A stretch of DNA of 64,000 nucleotides from Psychrobacillus sp. OK028 (GTDB lineage: Bacteria; Bacillota; Bacilli; Bacillales_A; Planococcaceae): the NCBI RefSeq assembly GCF_900103605.1, contig NZ_FNHY01000002.1:310001-374000 (forward strand), read 5' to 3'. Under the pieces are notes generated by a model. The model saw nothing but the letters and a program-made list of their open reading frames with translations. It did not search any database and was not told the DNA's origin. Below are positions 48,117 to 60,464 of the stretch, piece by piece. The position numbers and the translations under genes were made by a program. Every line of letters starts with the position of its first letter. Within the stretch, counting starts at the first letter, position 1.

Positions 48117-50222
48117 ATGAAAAAATTCCTTATAAAGTGGAGAGAATGGAAAAATAATAAGTATCTCCCTTTCATCGTTACTTTTATTACAGCCATATGC
48201 TTGTTCTTTTTACTCATCGGAAATGTGAAGGAAAGTAAATATGATTTTGAATTGTTCCAGCTTTCACCTGATACGATAAGAGCAGTTAAAACAATGGAAG
48301 ACACGGTAAAAACGGAGCAAGAACGTAAAAGAGCGGAGCAGGAAGTTCAAGCCGTCTATCAATTTCAAGACGAAACGGCTGCTAACCAGGCTGCAATAGT
48401 AAAATCTATTTTTGATAGTATTTTGCATGTGAAAGAAAATGCAAATCCAGAAGAAGATACTACCGCTACTTTAGTAGAGAAATTGAAAAAAGATATGGAA
48501 GAGTTGGCAGAGAACGCTAGTTATGTACCATTAAGCGACGATATGTTAGCTATTTTAATCAACCAAAATAACGTCATTTTAGAAGAAACTAAAACAAAAT
48601 TATCGAAACTAGTGGCGACAAGCCTGAATGAAGCTATACGAGCGGAAAATATATCAGTTTTCAAAGAAAAAATTGGACAGCAAGTTAATAACAGTTTTGT
48701 TTATTCACAGGAGTATAAAAATGTACTCGTTAATATCGCAAAAACTTCTATTATTGCAACAGAGGTAGTAAATGAGAGTTTAACAGAGGAACGTATAGAA
48801 CAGGCTATAGCAAGTGTGGAGCCGACTCGTATACTTCAAGGACAAATACTCGTTCAAAAGGGTGAAATTATTGATAGAGAAGTCTATCGACAGCTTGAGT
48901 TGCTGGGGATGCTTACAAATAAGGCATCCTATAAGCCATACCTTGGATTAGCTGTATTTGTGGGACTTACGATGTGGGTATTATTTGGACAAACAATTAG
49001 TAGAAGAGCGGATACTATAAACAATTCCAAGAATTTAATTGTTGTTGCATTTAGTATCATTTTATCGGTATTAATGATGAAGGTAATTCAGTCCGTAGCA
49101 TATAATTTTGATGTAATTATAGCGTTTTTATTTCCTACAGCGATGGTTGCAATGCTTGTTTATATATTGGTCAATGAACGTGCAGCTTATATTTCTAATT
49201 TTGTATCGGCTGCATATGCCGGGATTATTTTTCAAGAAGGTTATACAATAGTATTTCAGATGGAAGCTTCGTTATACATATTATTTGGAGGCGTTGCCGG
49301 GATTTTTGCGATGCGACGAATGCAAACAAATTCTCAAATATTACGCTCTAGTTTAATCGTATCTTCTATTAATATTGTGTTTATTATATTTTATTTATTA
49401 ATGACGAAGGCTTCTTATGAAATTATGGATATATTATTTTATGTTGGAGCAGCTGCTTTCTCAGGGGTGTTGTCAGGAGCGATGACTATTGGGATACTAC
49501 CTTTTTTCGAATCTTTCTTTGGTATTTTATCTACAATGAGACTCATAGAATTATCGAATCCCAACCACCCTTTGTTGAAAAAAATATTAACTGAGACTCC
49601 TGGCACGTATCATCACAGTTTAATGGTGGCCAATTTAGCAGAAGCTGCTTGTGAAGTAATCGGGGCAAATGGGTTATTAGCACGAGTTGGATGTTATTAT
49701 CATGATGTTGGAAAAACAAACCGTCCTGGATTTTTCATTGAAAACCAAGTAAATGGGTATAATCCACATGATAGCTTGTCTCCAGAAGCGAGCAGAGATA
49801 TTATTATTGCACATGCAGTGGATGGAGCAAAGATTTTACGGAAACATAAATTACCGAAGGAAATCGTAGATGTAGCGGCACAACATCATGGTACAAGTTT
49901 GTTAAAATTCTTTTATGTTAAAGAGAAAGAGACTAATGATAAAGTGAAAGAAGATGACTACCGCTATCCTGGTCCGAAACCACAATCTAAAGAAATTGCA
50001 ATTATTTCTGTAGCGGATAGTGTTGAAGCAGCTGTTCGTTCGATGAAAGAGCCGACTGCTGATAAAATAAAAAAATTAATACAATCAATCATTAAAGAAA
50101 AGTTATTAGATGGACAATTCGATGAATGTGACCTATCTCTAAAGGAAATAAAAAAAATGGAAGATAGTTTTTGTACAACGATGAACGGAACATTCCACTC
50201 GCGGATTGAATATCCCAAATAA
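48117..50222 (+). CDS. pgpH: cyclic-di-AMP phosphodiesterase PgpH
   Basis: A 701-residue membrane HD-domain enzyme (YqfF) that degrades cyclic di-AMP. An N-terminal membrane segment (residues 17-37), an extracellular 7TMR-HDED region, a block of membrane segments (residues 280-490) and a cytoplasmic HD domain are visible. HD motifs include HHSLMVANLAEAA, VGCYYHDVGKTNRPGFF near residue 525 and VAQHHGTSLLKFF. It begins the pgpH-recO unit. Confidence 0.97.
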   Translation: MKKFLIKWREWKNNKYLPFIVTFITAICLFFLLIGNVKESKYDFELFQLSPDTIRAVKTMEDTVKTEQERKRAEQEVQAVYQFQDETAANQAAIVKSIFDSILHVKENANPEEDTTATLVEKLKKDMEELAENASYVPLSDDMLAILINQNNVILEETKTKLSKLVATSLNEAIRAENISVFKEKIGQQVNNSFVYSQEYKNVLVNIAKTSIIATEVVNESLTEERIEQAIASVEPTRILQGQILVQKGEIIDREVYRQLELLGMLTNKASYKPYLGLAVFVGLTMWVLFGQTISRRADTINNSKNLIVVAFSIILSVLMMKVIQSVAYNFDVIIAFLFPTAMVAMLVYILVNERAAYISNFVSAAYAGIIFQEGYTIVFQMEASLYILFGGVAGIFAMRRMQTNSQILRSSLIVSSINIVFIIFYLLMTKASYEIMDILFYVGAAAFSGVLSGAMTIGILPFFESFFGILSTMRLIELSNPNHPLLKKILTETPGTYHHSLMVANLAEAACEVIGANGLLARVGCYYHDVGKTNRPGFFIENQVNGYNPHDSLSPEASRDIIIAHAVDGAKILRKHKLPKEIVDVAAQHHGTSLLKFFYVKEKETNDKVKEDDYRYPGPKPQSKEIAIISVADSVEAAVRSMKEPTADKIKKLIQSIIKEKLLDGQFDECDLSLKEIKKMEDSFCTTMNGTFHSRIEYPK

Positions 50223-50242
50223 CGGTGTGAGGAGCCAATAAT

Positions 50243-50728
50243 ATGCTAGAACTAGATCTAATGGATGAAACAGGTACTCTAACAGAAGAGACTATAGCTC
50301 TTGTAAATAAAGTATTGCACTCAGCTGCTGAACAACTATCTGTTAAAGAAGGCAGCGAAGTTAGTGTAACATTTGTGACGAATGATGCTATCCAAGAAAT
50401 TAACAAAACTTATCGCAACAAAGATGTTCCAACTGATGTCATCTCCTTTGCTATGGAAGAAATGGGAGAAGGGGAAATTGAAATAATGAACGCAGATATA
50501 CCGACGTTGTTAGGTGATATTATCATTTCTGTACAACGTGCAACGGAACAAGCTGAATCCTATCAACATTCATTTGAACGAGAGTTATGCTTCTTGGCAG
50601 TTCATGGTTTTTTACATTTGTTAGGGTATGACCATGGAACGGAAGAGCAAGAAAAAGAGATGTTTGGTTTACAAGAATCGATTCTGCAAGCTTATGGGTT
50701 AAAACGAGAAGGCCATGAACATTCTTAA
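50243..50728 (+). CDS. ybeY: endoribonuclease YbeY
   Basis: A 161-residue metal-dependent RNase involved in 16S rRNA maturation and ribosome quality control. The zinc motif HGFLHLLGYDHGT near residue 120 has three histidines, and TDVISFAMEE is near residue 65. It overlaps dgkA by 14 bases. Confidence 0.97.
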   Translation: MLELDLMDETGTLTEETIALVNKVLHSAAEQLSVKEGSEVSVTFVTNDAIQEINKTYRNKDVPTDVISFAMEEMGEGEIEIMNADIPTLLGDIIISVQRATEQAESYQHSFERELCFLAVHGFLHLLGYDHGTEEQEKEMFGLQESILQAYGLKREGHEHS

Positions 50729-51080
50729 ATTTTTTCGGTCGTTTATATACGCAGCTAATGGAATTTATCATGTAGTCAAAAGTGAACAAAATTTTCGTTT
50801 TCATATACTTGCAGCAGTAGTTGTTGTTCTAACGGCATGGTTAACAGGATTATCTCAAATAGAGTGGATAATCATTGTTCTATCGATTTTCGGTATGTTC
50901 ATGGTAGAATTAATAAATGCGTCCATAGAACGCGTCGTCGATTTGGTGACGCCAGAATTACACCCTTTAGCTAAACAAGCAAAAGACTTAGCTGCTGGAG
51001 CGTGCTTAATATATGCTATTTGTACGGTAATTGTTGGTTTAATCATATTTATCCCGAAATGGTCGGGTATCATATTATAG
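50715..51080 (+). CDS. dgkA: undecaprenol/diacylglycerol kinase DgkA
   Basis: A 121-residue, three-segment membrane kinase. In B. subtilis it phosphorylates undecaprenol. Conserved EQNFRFH near residue 25 and MVELINASIERVVD near 63 carry the catalytic residues. Confidence 0.96.
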   Translation: MNILKFFRSFIYAANGIYHVVKSEQNFRFHILAAVVVVLTAWLTGLSQIEWIIIVLSIFGMFMVELINASIERVVDLVTPELHPLAKQAKDLAAGACLIYAICTVIVGLIIFIPKWSGIIL

Positions 51081-51086
51081 AGGTGA

Positions 51087-52407
<1,321 letters not shown>

Positions 52408-52424
52408 GAAAGAAGGGGAGACAA

Positions 52425-53213
52425 TTGCTACAAAAAGTAGAGGGTATTGTCTTACGGGCTTCTTCTTATGGCGAATCCAATAAAATCGTTACCATTTTTT
52501 CACGTGAATTAGGAAAAAGAGCAGCGATGGCTCGAGGGGCAAAAAAACCAACGAGCCGATTAGCATCTATCTCTCAGCCTTTTACGTACGGCTATTTTTT
52601 GATTCAGCAAGGAAGAGGCATGGGTACTTTGCAGCAAGGTGAAATTATTGACTCGATGAGGTCTATTAGAGAAGATATATTTGCTACTGCTTATGCAAGT
52701 TTTATTATGGAATTAGTAGATAAGTTAATCGATGATGAATTGCCGAAGCCACATTTATTTGAAATTTTGCAGCAGGCGTTACATGCGATTTCAGAAGAAT
52801 ATGATCCAGAGGCTATAAGTTTGTTTGTGGAATGGAAGCTCCTGCCCACAGCAGGTATTTATCCTACGCTCCATCAATGTACCAATTGTGGAGCAACTGA
52901 TGGAGAATTTGCCTTTTCTTTTTCTCAAATAGGTTTTTTATGTCATCGATGTTTTTCAATTGACCCATATATCATAAGACTTTCTCCATCTCAAGTGAAG
53001 CTTATTCGAACCTTTTATACAGTTCCTATTGACCAAGTTGGAAAGCTGACACTAAAAAAAGAAACGAAGGGCTTTATCAAAAAAATTGTTCGAACAATTT
53101 ATAGTGAACAAGTTGGAATACGATTAAAGTCACAAAGCTTTTTAGACCAAATGGAGAAAACCCCCGAGTTTTTTACTCCTAAAACAGAAAATCCAAGTCT
53201 CGAAGAAGAATAA
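52425..53213 (+). CDS. recO: DNA repair protein RecO
   Basis: A 262-residue recombination mediator that loads RecA with RecR. An N-terminal OB fold (KVEGIVLRASSYGESNKIV) is followed by a helical domain and a zinc finger, CTNCG near residue 151 and CHRC near 172. The start is TTG behind AGAAAGGGGA. The small yqzL gene that separates era and recO in B. subtilis is absent. Confidence 0.96.
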   Translation: MLQKVEGIVLRASSYGESNKIVTIFSRELGKRAAMARGAKKPTSRLASISQPFTYGYFLIQQGRGMGTLQQGEIIDSMRSIREDIFATAYASFIMELVDKLIDDELPKPHLFEILQQALHAISEEYDPEAISLFVEWKLLPTAGIYPTLHQCTNCGATDGEFAFSFSQIGFLCHRCFSIDPYIIRLSPSQVKLIRTFYTVPIDQVGKLTLKKETKGFIKKIVRTIYSEQVGIRLKSQSFLDQMEKTPEFFTPKTENPSLEEE

Positions 53214-53237
53214 CTCTTTGGGCTTGGATTTTTTTAT
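53190..53237 (+). terminator. terminator overlapping the recO end
   Basis: AATCCAAG (53190-53197) pairs with CTTGGATT (53223-53230), followed by T's; the recO stop is in the loop. Confidence 0.75.
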
Positions 53238-53277
53238 TTTTTATATAGAAATGTATCAAAGAATAGTTAGTAATACT

Positions 53278-53402
53278 ATGATTTCCGTTTCACGCGGACG
53301 CTTTCCGCGGGCACGGCTTCAATCTCCTCGTCACTTCGTTCCTGCGGGGCTTTCAGCTCGTGCTGTTCCCGCTGGAGTCGCCGCGTTACACTCCAATCAA
53401 TA
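53278..53402 (+). repeat. palindromic repeat family A, copy 7 (beta core)
   Basis: It carries TGATTTCCGTTTCACGCGG, ACGCTTTCCGCGGGCACGGC, TTCAATCTCCTCGTCACTTC, GGGGCTTTCAGCTCGTGCTG and CCGCTGGAGTCGCCGCG. The outer CGCGG/CCGCG pair replaces GGCGG/CCGCC of copy 4. A short ORF over it is an artefact. Confidence 0.88.
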
Positions 53403-53497
53403 AGTGAGTGGATCATACCTTTAAGGTTAAGCAAAATGTCTGTTATAAAAGCTATGATTCCGAAAAGGTGTTTAAAATAATCTATAGAAAATAATAC

Positions 53498-53575
53498 TGT
53501 GATTTTCTTATCACGAAGACGCTTTTTGTGGGCACGGCTCGAGCCAGTAGCCTCTGCACTCCCATTGATAGTGTG
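53498..53575 (+). repeat. palindromic repeat family A, copy 8 (degraded remnant)
   Basis: TGATTTTCTTATCACGAAGACGC, TTTTTGTGGGCACGGCTCG and a shortened right half remain. Between here and 53740 I see only AT-rich sequence. Confidence 0.55.
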
Positions 53576-53753
53576 TAGTCCTTCATTTTAAAGTTAAGCA
53601 AAATGTGTGTTAAAAATACAATGATTATCAAAAGTTATTAAAAATGATTATAGCAAAAATAAAACGGTCATTTTTGTCTCAGGCTTTAACGCTATCAATT
53701 CAACATTGCGTCTTTTTTGAGACCGATTTCTAAATTGATAGTGGTAAATGAGG

Positions 53754-53862
53754 TGTGCGCCTTCCAAGCCGCAAGAGCGCGAAGAATGAGACTTCAAACA
53801 GGATGAAGGAGCGACAAGCGACCATCCTTGAAGGCTCATGCGTAGCGTGCGGCAAGCGCACA
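53754..53862 (+). repeat. structured repeat family B, copy 2
   Basis: TGTGCGC (53754-53760) and GCGCACA (53856-53862) close the element. Blocks shared with 2345-2456 are GCAAGAGCG, AAGAATG, GGAGCGAC and GGCT. AGGATG/CATCCT forms the inner hairpin. Confidence 0.7.
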
Positions 53863-53916
53863 TCTGTGTAGATAGCAAACTCAATGAATCCATTTACTTA
53901 ATTACCCCTAACGTAA

Positions 53917-53962
53917 AACGCCAGGATGTTGTTCAACGTAATGAACATCATCCTGGCGTTTA
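53917..53962 (-). terminator. terminator after glyQS
   Basis: On the minus strand AACGCCAGGATG and TGTTC pair with GAACA and CATCCTGGCGTT, followed by TTTT. Confidence 0.88.
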
Positions 53963-54012
53963 TAATTGAATGTTTTCTCACTTAAATATGAGTTATGAAA
54001 CAGCTTCTTTTA

Positions 54013-55395
54013 TTAAAATTGTAATTGCTCTTCTAAAAATGCTTTTACATCAGCAATTGGCATTCTTGTTTGTTCCATGGAATCACGATGACGTACTGTT
54101 ACTTGGCCATCTGTTTCTGAATCGAAATCATATGTGATACAGAATGGTGTACCGATCTCATCTTGTCGACGGTAGCGTTTACCGATAGATTGAGATTCAT
54201 CATAATCGACCATGAAGTGCTTGCTTAAATCTGAGAATAAAGCTGTTGCACCTTCAGACAATTTTTTAGAAAGTGGTAAAATTGCTGCTTTTACTGGTGC
54301 TAAAGCAGGGTGGAAGCGTAATACGTTACGGATATCGCCGCCTTCTAATTCTTCCTCATCAAATGCTTCACAAAGGAATGCTAATGTTACACGGTCAGCT
54401 CCTAAAGATGGTTCGATACAGTATGGTACATAACGTTCGTTTGTAACTGGGTCAATATAATTGAAATCTTCCCCGGAATGCTCCATATGCTGTTTTAAAT
54501 CAAAATCGGTTCTATCTGCAATACCCCAAAGCTCTCCCCAACCAAATGGGAATTTATATTCGATATCTGTAGTTGCATTGGAGTAATGAGAAAGTTCGTC
54601 TTCTGAATGGTCACGTAAACGAATAGAATCCTCCGATACACCTAAGTTTAAAAGCCATTCTTTACAATAATTACGCCAGAATTCAAACCATTCCATATCC
54701 TCGCCAGGTTTACAGAAAAATTCAAGTTCCATTTGTTCGAACTCTCTAGTTCGGAATGTGAAGTTACCAGGTGTTATTTCGTTACGGAAACTTTTACCTA
54801 CCTGTGCAATTCCGAAAGGCATTTTTTTGCGCATAGAACGTTGAACATTTTTGTAGTTTACAAAAATACCTTGGGCAGTTTCAGGGCGTAGGAAAATTTC
54901 GTTTGTAGAAGCTTCTGTAACACCTTGGAAGGTTTTGAACATTAAATTGAATTGACGAATTTCAGTGTAATCGAAAGCACCGCATGATGGACAAACAACA
55001 TTGTGTTCTTTCATGATCTCTTCCATTTTCTCGAATGAAAGACCGTCAATAACCATCTCGATACCTTTTTTATCTAGTGCATCTTCAATAATTTTATCGA
55101 CACGGTGACGTGACTTACACTTTTTACAATCAATCATAGGATCATTAAAGTTGCCAATATGACCCGACGCTACCCAAGTTTTTGGATTCATCAAAATAGC
55201 TGCATCTAAACCTACGTTATATGGTGATTCTTGAACAAACTTTTTCCACCAAGCTTTTTTGATGTTGTTTTTCAATTCCACACCAAGAGGACCATAATCC
55301 CATGTATTCGCTAAACCTCCATAAATTTCAGAGCCAGGAAATACAAAACCTCTTTGTTTTGCTAAACTAACTACGTTTTCCATTGTAATTGTCAT
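54013..55395 (-). CDS. glyQS: glycyl-tRNA synthetase, single-chain type
   Basis: A 460-residue class II synthetase of the homodimeric type, which charges tRNA-Gly. The class II region starts [20 protein letters not shown]; zinc ligands are CKKC near residue 88 and CPSC near 135; [15 protein letters not shown] near 218 and [13 protein letters not shown] near 333 are motifs 2 and 3. It faces the opposite strand to its neighbours and is controlled by its own T-box. B. subtilis has a two-subunit glyQ-glyS pair at the matching place. Confidence 0.97.
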   Translation of the reverse strand: MTITMENVVSLAKQRGFVFPGSEIYGGLANTWDYGPLGVELKNNIKKAWWKKFVQESPYNVGLDAAILMNPKTWVASGHIGNFNDPMIDCKKCKSRHRVDKIIEDALDKKGIEMVIDGLSFEKMEEIMKEHNVVCPSCGAFDYTEIRQFNLMFKTFQGVTEASTNEIFLRPETAQGIFVNYKNVQRSMRKKMPFGIAQVGKSFRNEITPGNFTFRTREFEQMELEFFCKPGEDMEWFEFWRNYCKEWLLNLGVSEDSIRLRDHSEDELSHYSNATTDIEYKFPFGWGELWGIADRTDFDLKQHMEHSGEDFNYIDPVTNERYVPYCIEPSLGADRVTLAFLCEAFDEEELEGGDIRNVLRFHPALAPVKAAILPLSKKLSEGATALFSDLSKHFMVDYDESQSIGKRYRRQDEIGTPFCITYDFDSETDGQVTVRHRDSMEQTRMPIADVKAFLEEQLQF

Positions 55396-55433
55396 ATAAA
55401 TCCCTCCAATTAATATAATTCACCCGGAATACA

Positions 55434-55612
55434 AAAAACTCGTCTCCGGGCAATATCTGCCCGGGGACGAGTTTTTAACCCGCGGTTCCACCCCGATTGA
55501 TTGTTAAAAAACAATCCTCTTTAAAAGCAAAAGCTCTGAGCTGCCGTTTTCCTACAGTGTGGGCTTTCACTATCCCCACTCGCTTACGGTGTAGTACTTA
55601 TAATGCTCTTCA
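55434..55612 (-). ncRNA. T-box riboswitch, glycine-specific
   Basis: On the minus strand GAGC (55605-55608) pairs with GCTC (near 55538-55541) to close stem I, AGTA is at 55595-55598, and the codon GGC (55543-55545), followed by A, is in the specifier position and codes for glycine. The core GGGTGGAACCGCG lies at 55481-55493. The terminator ACTCGTCcCCGGGCA with TGCCCGGaGACGAGT lies at 55434-55476. It uses the same hand fold as the alanine T-box. Confidence 0.93.
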
Positions 55613-55632
55613 ACGCTTTATCATATGTTGCT

Positions 55633-55661
55633 ATTGTATCATGAGCCACTTTACTTCGCAA
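55633..55661 (-). promoter_or_regulatory. sigma-A promoter of the glyQS T-box
   Basis: On the minus strand TTGCGA (55656-55661), a 17-base spacer and TACAAT (55633-55638). Confidence 0.75.
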
Positions 55662-55715
55662 TCATCTATAAATTAGTATATAATAATTTAGTACTAAGTA
55701 TAACACTTTGAGGCG

Positions 55716-56354
55716 GTGAGTCCAATCGAACTCAACAAACGGCAAAATGAAATTTTGGACATTGTAAAAGGGAATGGTCCTATCACTGGCGAACAAATTG
55801 CAGAGCGACTTAATTTAACTAGATCCACTTTACGTCCAGATCTAGCTATTTTAACGATGGCAGGTTTTTTAGATGCTCGTCCACGTGTTGGTTACTTTTA
55901 TTCTGGCAAAAAAACAAGCCAAGCAATTTCAGATAATATAGCGCAAATGATGGTGAAGGATTTTCAATCAATACCTGCAGTTGTTGATGAAAGTATGACG
56001 GTGTATGATGCTATATGCCATATGTTTTTAGAGGATGTAGGGTCATTATTTGTATTAGATAAAAATTCGATGCTTTCAGGAGTTCTTTCAAGAAAAGACT
56101 TTTTACGAACAAGTATTGGTAACCAAGACTTGAACAAAATTCCAGTACATATGATTATGACAAGAATGCCTAACATCACGTATTGTTTGAAAGAAGATAC
56201 ACTTTTTGAAGTGGCCAAAAAGTTAATGAATCGTCAAATTGATTCTTTACCAGTTGTAAAAGAAGGAAAAGATGGGTTAGAAGTGATTGGTAGAATTACA
56301 AAAACGAATATTACTCGGGCCTTTTTATCATTAGCCGATGACCATGATCTATAG
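55716..56354 (+). CDS. ccpN: transcriptional repressor CcpN
   Basis: A 212-residue repressor with an N-terminal winged helix (residues 1-65, LNKRQNEILDIVK) and two CBS domains. In B. subtilis, CcpN represses gapB and pckA on glycolytic substrates. GTG 55716 aligns with the B. subtilis start (MSTIELNKRQ), although GAGG lies only two bases upstream; ATC at 55725 is a less likely alternative. Confidence 0.95.
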   Translation: MSPIELNKRQNEILDIVKGNGPITGEQIAERLNLTRSTLRPDLAILTMAGFLDARPRVGYFYSGKKTSQAISDNIAQMMVKDFQSIPAVVDESMTVYDAICHMFLEDVGSLFVLDKNSMLSGVLSRKDFLRTSIGNQDLNKIPVHMIMTRMPNITYCLKEDTLFEVAKKLMNRQIDSLPVVKEGKDGLEVIGRITKTNITRAFLSLADDHDL

Positions 56355-56367
56355 GGAGTGAAACGAG

Positions 56368-57177
56368 ATGAAAATGCTAAACCTGTTTATAGTCTCGGAT
56401 TCAATAGGAGAAACGGGCGAACTAGTAGCAAAAGCGGCAATAAGTCAGTTTAGACCTGGTCTACAGCATACCAAAATTAAGAGATTTACTCATATTGATT
56501 CGTTAGACCATATTAAAGAAATTACTGAGCTCGCTAAAGAGCAAGGGGCAATAATCCTGTATACACTTGTGCAAACTCAAATGCGTCAAGCATTAATAGA
56601 GTATTGTAATTTATACAATTTAGAATCTGTTGATTTAATAGGACCGGTTATTAATCTATTTGAAAAAGAGTTAGATGAAAAACCTTTCGAAGAACCTGGT
56701 TTAGTAAGGAAGTTAGATGAAGACTACTTTAAAAAAATAGAAGCAATTGAATTTGCGGTAAAATATGACGATGGGCGAGATCCTAGAGGTTTGCTCCAAG
56801 CTGATATAGTTCTTATTGGAGTATCTAGAACTTCTAAAACACCTTTGTCACAGTATTTGGCAAATAAAAGATTCAAAGTAGCGAACGTTCCACTTGTTCC
56901 AGAAGTAGAACCACCTGAGCAACTATTTCAAGTAGACCCAGCCAAATGTGTTGGGTTAGTCATTACTCCGGATAAACTAAATTCTATTAGAAAAGAAAGA
57001 CTGAAAGCAATTGGTTTAAACGATGATGCAAGTTATGCTAAAATAGAAAGAATCAATGAGGAAATTCTCCATTTCGAGAAAATTGCTAAGAAAATCGGTT
57101 GTATTGTAATTGATGTAACAAACAGAGCTGTTGAAGAGACTGCTAATGTAGTAATTAATCATATTCAACAAAAATAA
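56368..57177 (+). CDS. yqfL: pyruvate, phosphate dikinase regulatory protein (YqfL)
   Basis: A 269-residue DUF299 protein. The family is a bifunctional kinase/phosphorylase that switches PPDK or PEP synthase. It starts [19 protein letters not shown], with the P-loop-like [17 protein letters not shown] near residue 149. It follows ccpN, also linked to the pyruvate/PEP node. Confidence 0.94.
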   Translation: MKMLNLFIVSDSIGETGELVAKAAISQFRPGLQHTKIKRFTHIDSLDHIKEITELAKEQGAIILYTLVQTQMRQALIEYCNLYNLESVDLIGPVINLFEKELDEKPFEEPGLVRKLDEDYFKKIEAIEFAVKYDDGRDPRGLLQADIVLIGVSRTSKTPLSQYLANKRFKVANVPLVPEVEPPEQLFQVDPAKCVGLVITPDKLNSIRKERLKAIGLNDDASYAKIERINEEILHFEKIAKKIGCIVIDVTNRAVEETANVVINHIQQK

Positions 57178-57395
57178 TGTAGAAAAATTTTTTAAGCCGA
57201 TTCACGATTGTGAAAAGGTTTTTTCTATTGTGTATCGAATAAATAAAGTATAGATTAATAGTTTAAAATGTTTTATAATAGTTATTTGTGGAAAATAAAT
57301 ATTATGAAATTATTTATATGATTTTTTTGTCGATTCTTGCAGGATTTTTCTTTCCTTTCACGAATTATTAAAGTAGAAGTAAAGATGGTGAAAAA

Positions 57396-59225
57396 GTGTC
57401 AGGTCGTATAGAAGAAGAGTTAATCGAACAAGTTAGGAATAACAATGATATTGTCGATGTCATAAGCGAATATGTTCAACTCACTAAAAGAGGCCGAAAC
57501 TATTTTGGCTTATGTCCTTTTCATGGTGAACAGACACCATCTTTTTCAGTTACACATGAAAAGCAAATTTTTCATTGCTTCGGATGTGGAGCGGGTGGAA
57601 ATGTAATTACATTTTTAATGGATATTGAAAATCTTTCCTTTCAAGATGCTGTAAGTAGACTTGGTAGTCGAATTGGATTGACTATTGAAGAAAGTTCCTC
57701 GGACGATACAGTGACGAGAGAGCCTGTCTCTAAAGAGATCTCTCTGATGAAAAAAGCACATGAATTTGCAAGTGATTACTTTCATCATTTACTGCTTCAT
57801 ACCGAGGAAGGAGAAAATGCCTTACATTACCTGGAGGAAAGAGGGTTTTCGAAAGAGATTATCGAAAAGTACAAAATAGGATGGTCCTTACCGAAATGGG
57901 ATGCTTTAACTACGTTACTTGAACGTAAAGGTATGAATTTACAAGAAATTGAGAAAACTGGGCTTATTATCCGAAAAGAAAATGAATTAAAGTATTTTGA
58001 TCGGTTTCGTGGGAGAATAATGTTTCCGGTTTTTGATGAAACAGGACATGTTATTGCTTTTTCCGGTAGAATACTCGAAAAGAATGAGAACGAAGCGAAG
58101 TATCTTAATAGCCCAGAATCTCCAATATTCCAAAAAAGCCAGGTGCTCTATAACTTAGACAAAGCAAGATTAGCTATTCGAAAACAACGGAATGTAGTTG
58201 TTTTTGAAGGTTTTCTTGATGTAATTGCAGCATCTAAAGCTGGTATTGAGAATGGAATTGCAACAATGGGTACCGCTTTGACGTCTTCTCATATAACGAA
58301 ACTAAATAGACTTACTTCTCAAGTTACGCTTTGTTTTGATGGTGATCGCGCTGGAATGGAAGCAGCGAAAAAAGCTTCTACGGCTTTACAGGCCAAGCAA
58401 ATACAAACGGAAATTGCCATTATACCAGATGCAATGGATCCAGATGACTACATTAATAACTACGGCGAAGAAGCATTTAGAACGAAGATTATTGAGAAGC
58501 CCCATTCGTATTTATCATTTATGATGATTGTTTCGAAAAGAGACAAAAATTTTAATAATGAAAATGATACTTTACAGTATATCCAAGAGATATTGGAAAT
58601 ACTGAGTGATAGAAGTTCTTCCGTGGAGCGTGATTTATATATTCGTCAGCTCTCACAAGAAACTAATGTATCAGAAGAAGCTATTTACCAGCATTTACGT
58701 AAAATTCACGGAAAAAAAGCAAAGCAATCTAAACAGGAATCATCTATACCTCTTCCTAATAAATCGGAAATTCCAAAGATAAAGAAAGCAATATCTGCAG
58801 ACGAAAGAGCGGAGCGAATTTTACTGTCCCATATGCTTCATAATCCTAGTGTAATTGATATAGCAAGAAGAAACTTGGAAGATCAATGTTTTATCAGAGA
58901 TGCTTATGAAGTGGTATTTGTTCGTTTAACTGGATTTTACGAAGAGTATCCAGACGGAGATTATCAGCGTTTTTTAGAAGTTTTAAATGATGCAGAGTTA
59001 AGAAAAATAGTTATGGAAGCAGCGCTCGCAGAACGTGATCCAGAGCATGAGACAGAGGAAGTCATGGACTGTTTGCGCCATATACGAAAATACCGGATTG
59101 AACTACGTATTAAACGTAAGTTACATGAAGCAAAAGAAGCAGAGAAAATGAGTGATATTTCCAAGGCATTGGAGCTGGCTAAAGAAGCGATTCAGTTAAA
59201 AAAGTCGTTGGAAACTTTAGAGTAA
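57396..59225 (+). CDS. dnaG: DNA primase
   Basis: A 609-residue primase that makes RNA primers at the replication fork. The zinc domain is [13 protein letters not shown] near residue 40 with HCFGCG near 60; the TOPRIM core has FEGFLDVI near 270 and [12 protein letters not shown] near 312; a C-terminal helicase-interacting domain follows. GTG 57396 follows AGATGGTGA and aligns with the B. subtilis start. It heads the dnaG-sigA pair. Confidence 0.97.
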   Translation: MSGRIEEELIEQVRNNNDIVDVISEYVQLTKRGRNYFGLCPFHGEQTPSFSVTHEKQIFHCFGCGAGGNVITFLMDIENLSFQDAVSRLGSRIGLTIEESSSDDTVTREPVSKEISLMKKAHEFASDYFHHLLLHTEEGENALHYLEERGFSKEIIEKYKIGWSLPKWDALTTLLERKGMNLQEIEKTGLIIRKENELKYFDRFRGRIMFPVFDETGHVIAFSGRILEKNENEAKYLNSPESPIFQKSQVLYNLDKARLAIRKQRNVVVFEGFLDVIAASKAGIENGIATMGTALTSSHITKLNRLTSQVTLCFDGDRAGMEAAKKASTALQAKQIQTEIAIIPDAMDPDDYINNYGEEAFRTKIIEKPHSYLSFMMIVSKRDKNFNNENDTLQYIQEILEILSDRSSSVERDLYIRQLSQETNVSEEAIYQHLRKIHGKKAKQSKQESSIPLPNKSEIPKIKKAISADERAERILLSHMLHNPSVIDIARRNLEDQCFIRDAYEVVFVRLTGFYEEYPDGDYQRFLEVLNDAELRKIVMEAALAERDPEHETEEVMDCLRHIRKYRIELRIKRKLHEAKEAEKMSDISKALELAKEAIQLKKSLETLE

Positions 59226-59253
59226 CTATCCGGTAGTAGAAGGAGGAATTCTT

Positions 59254-60378
59254 ATGGCGGACAAGTCTGAACGCACAAAAGAAACAGATATTGAATTATC
59301 ATTAGAAGAAGCAAAAAAACAATTAATCGAATTAGGTAAAAAAAATGGTGAACTAACGTATCACGATATAGCAGAAAAGCTCGCTATTTTTGAATTAGAA
59401 TCAGATCAAATTGAAGAATTTATCGATAATCTCGAAGGTAGAAATATTGAACTAAGCCGTAAAGATGGAGACGAAGAGGACTTAGATCGTTTAATGAAAG
59501 GGAAAGAAGAGACTTTTGATTTAAACGATTTAAGTGTTCCTCCTGGCGTTAAGATTAATGATCCTGTTCGAATGTACTTAAAAGAAATTGGTCGAGTAGA
59601 CTTACTTAAGGCTTCAGAAGAGGTTGCTCTTGCTGAGCGTATTGAGCAAGGGGATGAAGAAGCTAGAAAACGTCTAGCAGAAGCAAACCTTCGTTTAGTT
59701 GTAAGTATTGCAAAACGTTATGTTGGGCGTGGCATGTTATTTCTAGACCTTATTCAAGAAGGTAACATGGGGCTTATCAAAGCGGTAGAAAAATTTGATC
59801 ATCGTAAAGGGTTCAAATTTAGTACTTATGCAACTTGGTGGATTCGTCAGGCAATCACTCGTGCAATTGCTGACCAAGCTAGAACGATCCGTATTCCAGT
59901 GCATATGGTAGAAACCATAAATAAACTAATTCGTGTTCAACGTCAATTATTGCAAGATTTAGGTCGTGAGCCTTCTCCAGAAGAAATTGGAGAAGAAATG
60001 GACTTGCCTGCAGAAAAAGTTCGCGAAATTTTAAAAATTGCGCAAGAACCAGTTTCTTTAGAAACTCCTATTGGGGAAGAGGATGATTCCCATTTAGGTG
60101 ATTTCATCGAAGATGCAGATGCACAATCTCCTTCTGATCACGCTGCTTATGAGCTTCTTAAAGAACAATTAGAAGATGTCTTAGATACGCTTACAGACAG
60201 AGAAGAAAATGTATTACGTTTACGTTTTGGTCTGGATGATGGTCGTACAAGAACGCTTGAAGAGGTAGGGAAAGTATTTGGAGTAACGCGTGAGCGTATT
60301 CGTCAAATTGAGGCAAAAGCTTTGCGCAAACTGCGTCACCCTTCTAGAAGTAAACGTCTGAAAGACTTTTTAGAATAG
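59254..60378 (+). CDS. sigA: RNA polymerase primary sigma factor SigA
   Basis: A 374-residue housekeeping sigma factor. Region 1.1 is acidic; region 1.2 begins [16 protein letters not shown] near residue 105; region 2 has [19 protein letters not shown] and [18 protein letters not shown]; region 4 has the helix-turn-helix with [27 protein letters not shown] precedes the ATG. Confidence 0.98.
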   Translation: MADKSERTKETDIELSLEEAKKQLIELGKKNGELTYHDIAEKLAIFELESDQIEEFIDNLEGRNIELSRKDGDEEDLDRLMKGKEETFDLNDLSVPPGVKINDPVRMYLKEIGRVDLLKASEEVALAERIEQGDEEARKRLAEANLRLVVSIAKRYVGRGMLFLDLIQEGNMGLIKAVEKFDHRKGFKFSTYATWWIRQAITRAIADQARTIRIPVHMVETINKLIRVQRQLLQDLGREPSPEEIGEEMDLPAEKVREILKIAQEPVSLETPIGEEDDSHLGDFIEDADAQSPSDHAAYELLKEQLEDVLDTLTDREENVLRLRFGLDDGRTRTLEEVGKVFGVTRERIRQIEAKALRKLRHPSRSKRLKDFLE

Positions 60379-60381
60379 AAT

Positions 60382-60412
60382 GGAAGGCATCCGCTATGGA
60401 TGTCTTTTTCTA
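60382..60412 (+). terminator. terminator after sigA
   Basis: AAGgCATCC (60384-60392) pairs with GGATGtCTT (60398-60406), followed by T5. Confidence 0.85.
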
Positions 60413-60464
60413 TATTCTATGATTCTTACAATACTGGATTTACCAGATGAAAAGAGGACTAGAT

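Noticed and set aside
53218-53403. 61-residue ORF over repeat copy 7
   Set aside because: It is a by-product of the repeat, overlapping the recO terminator.
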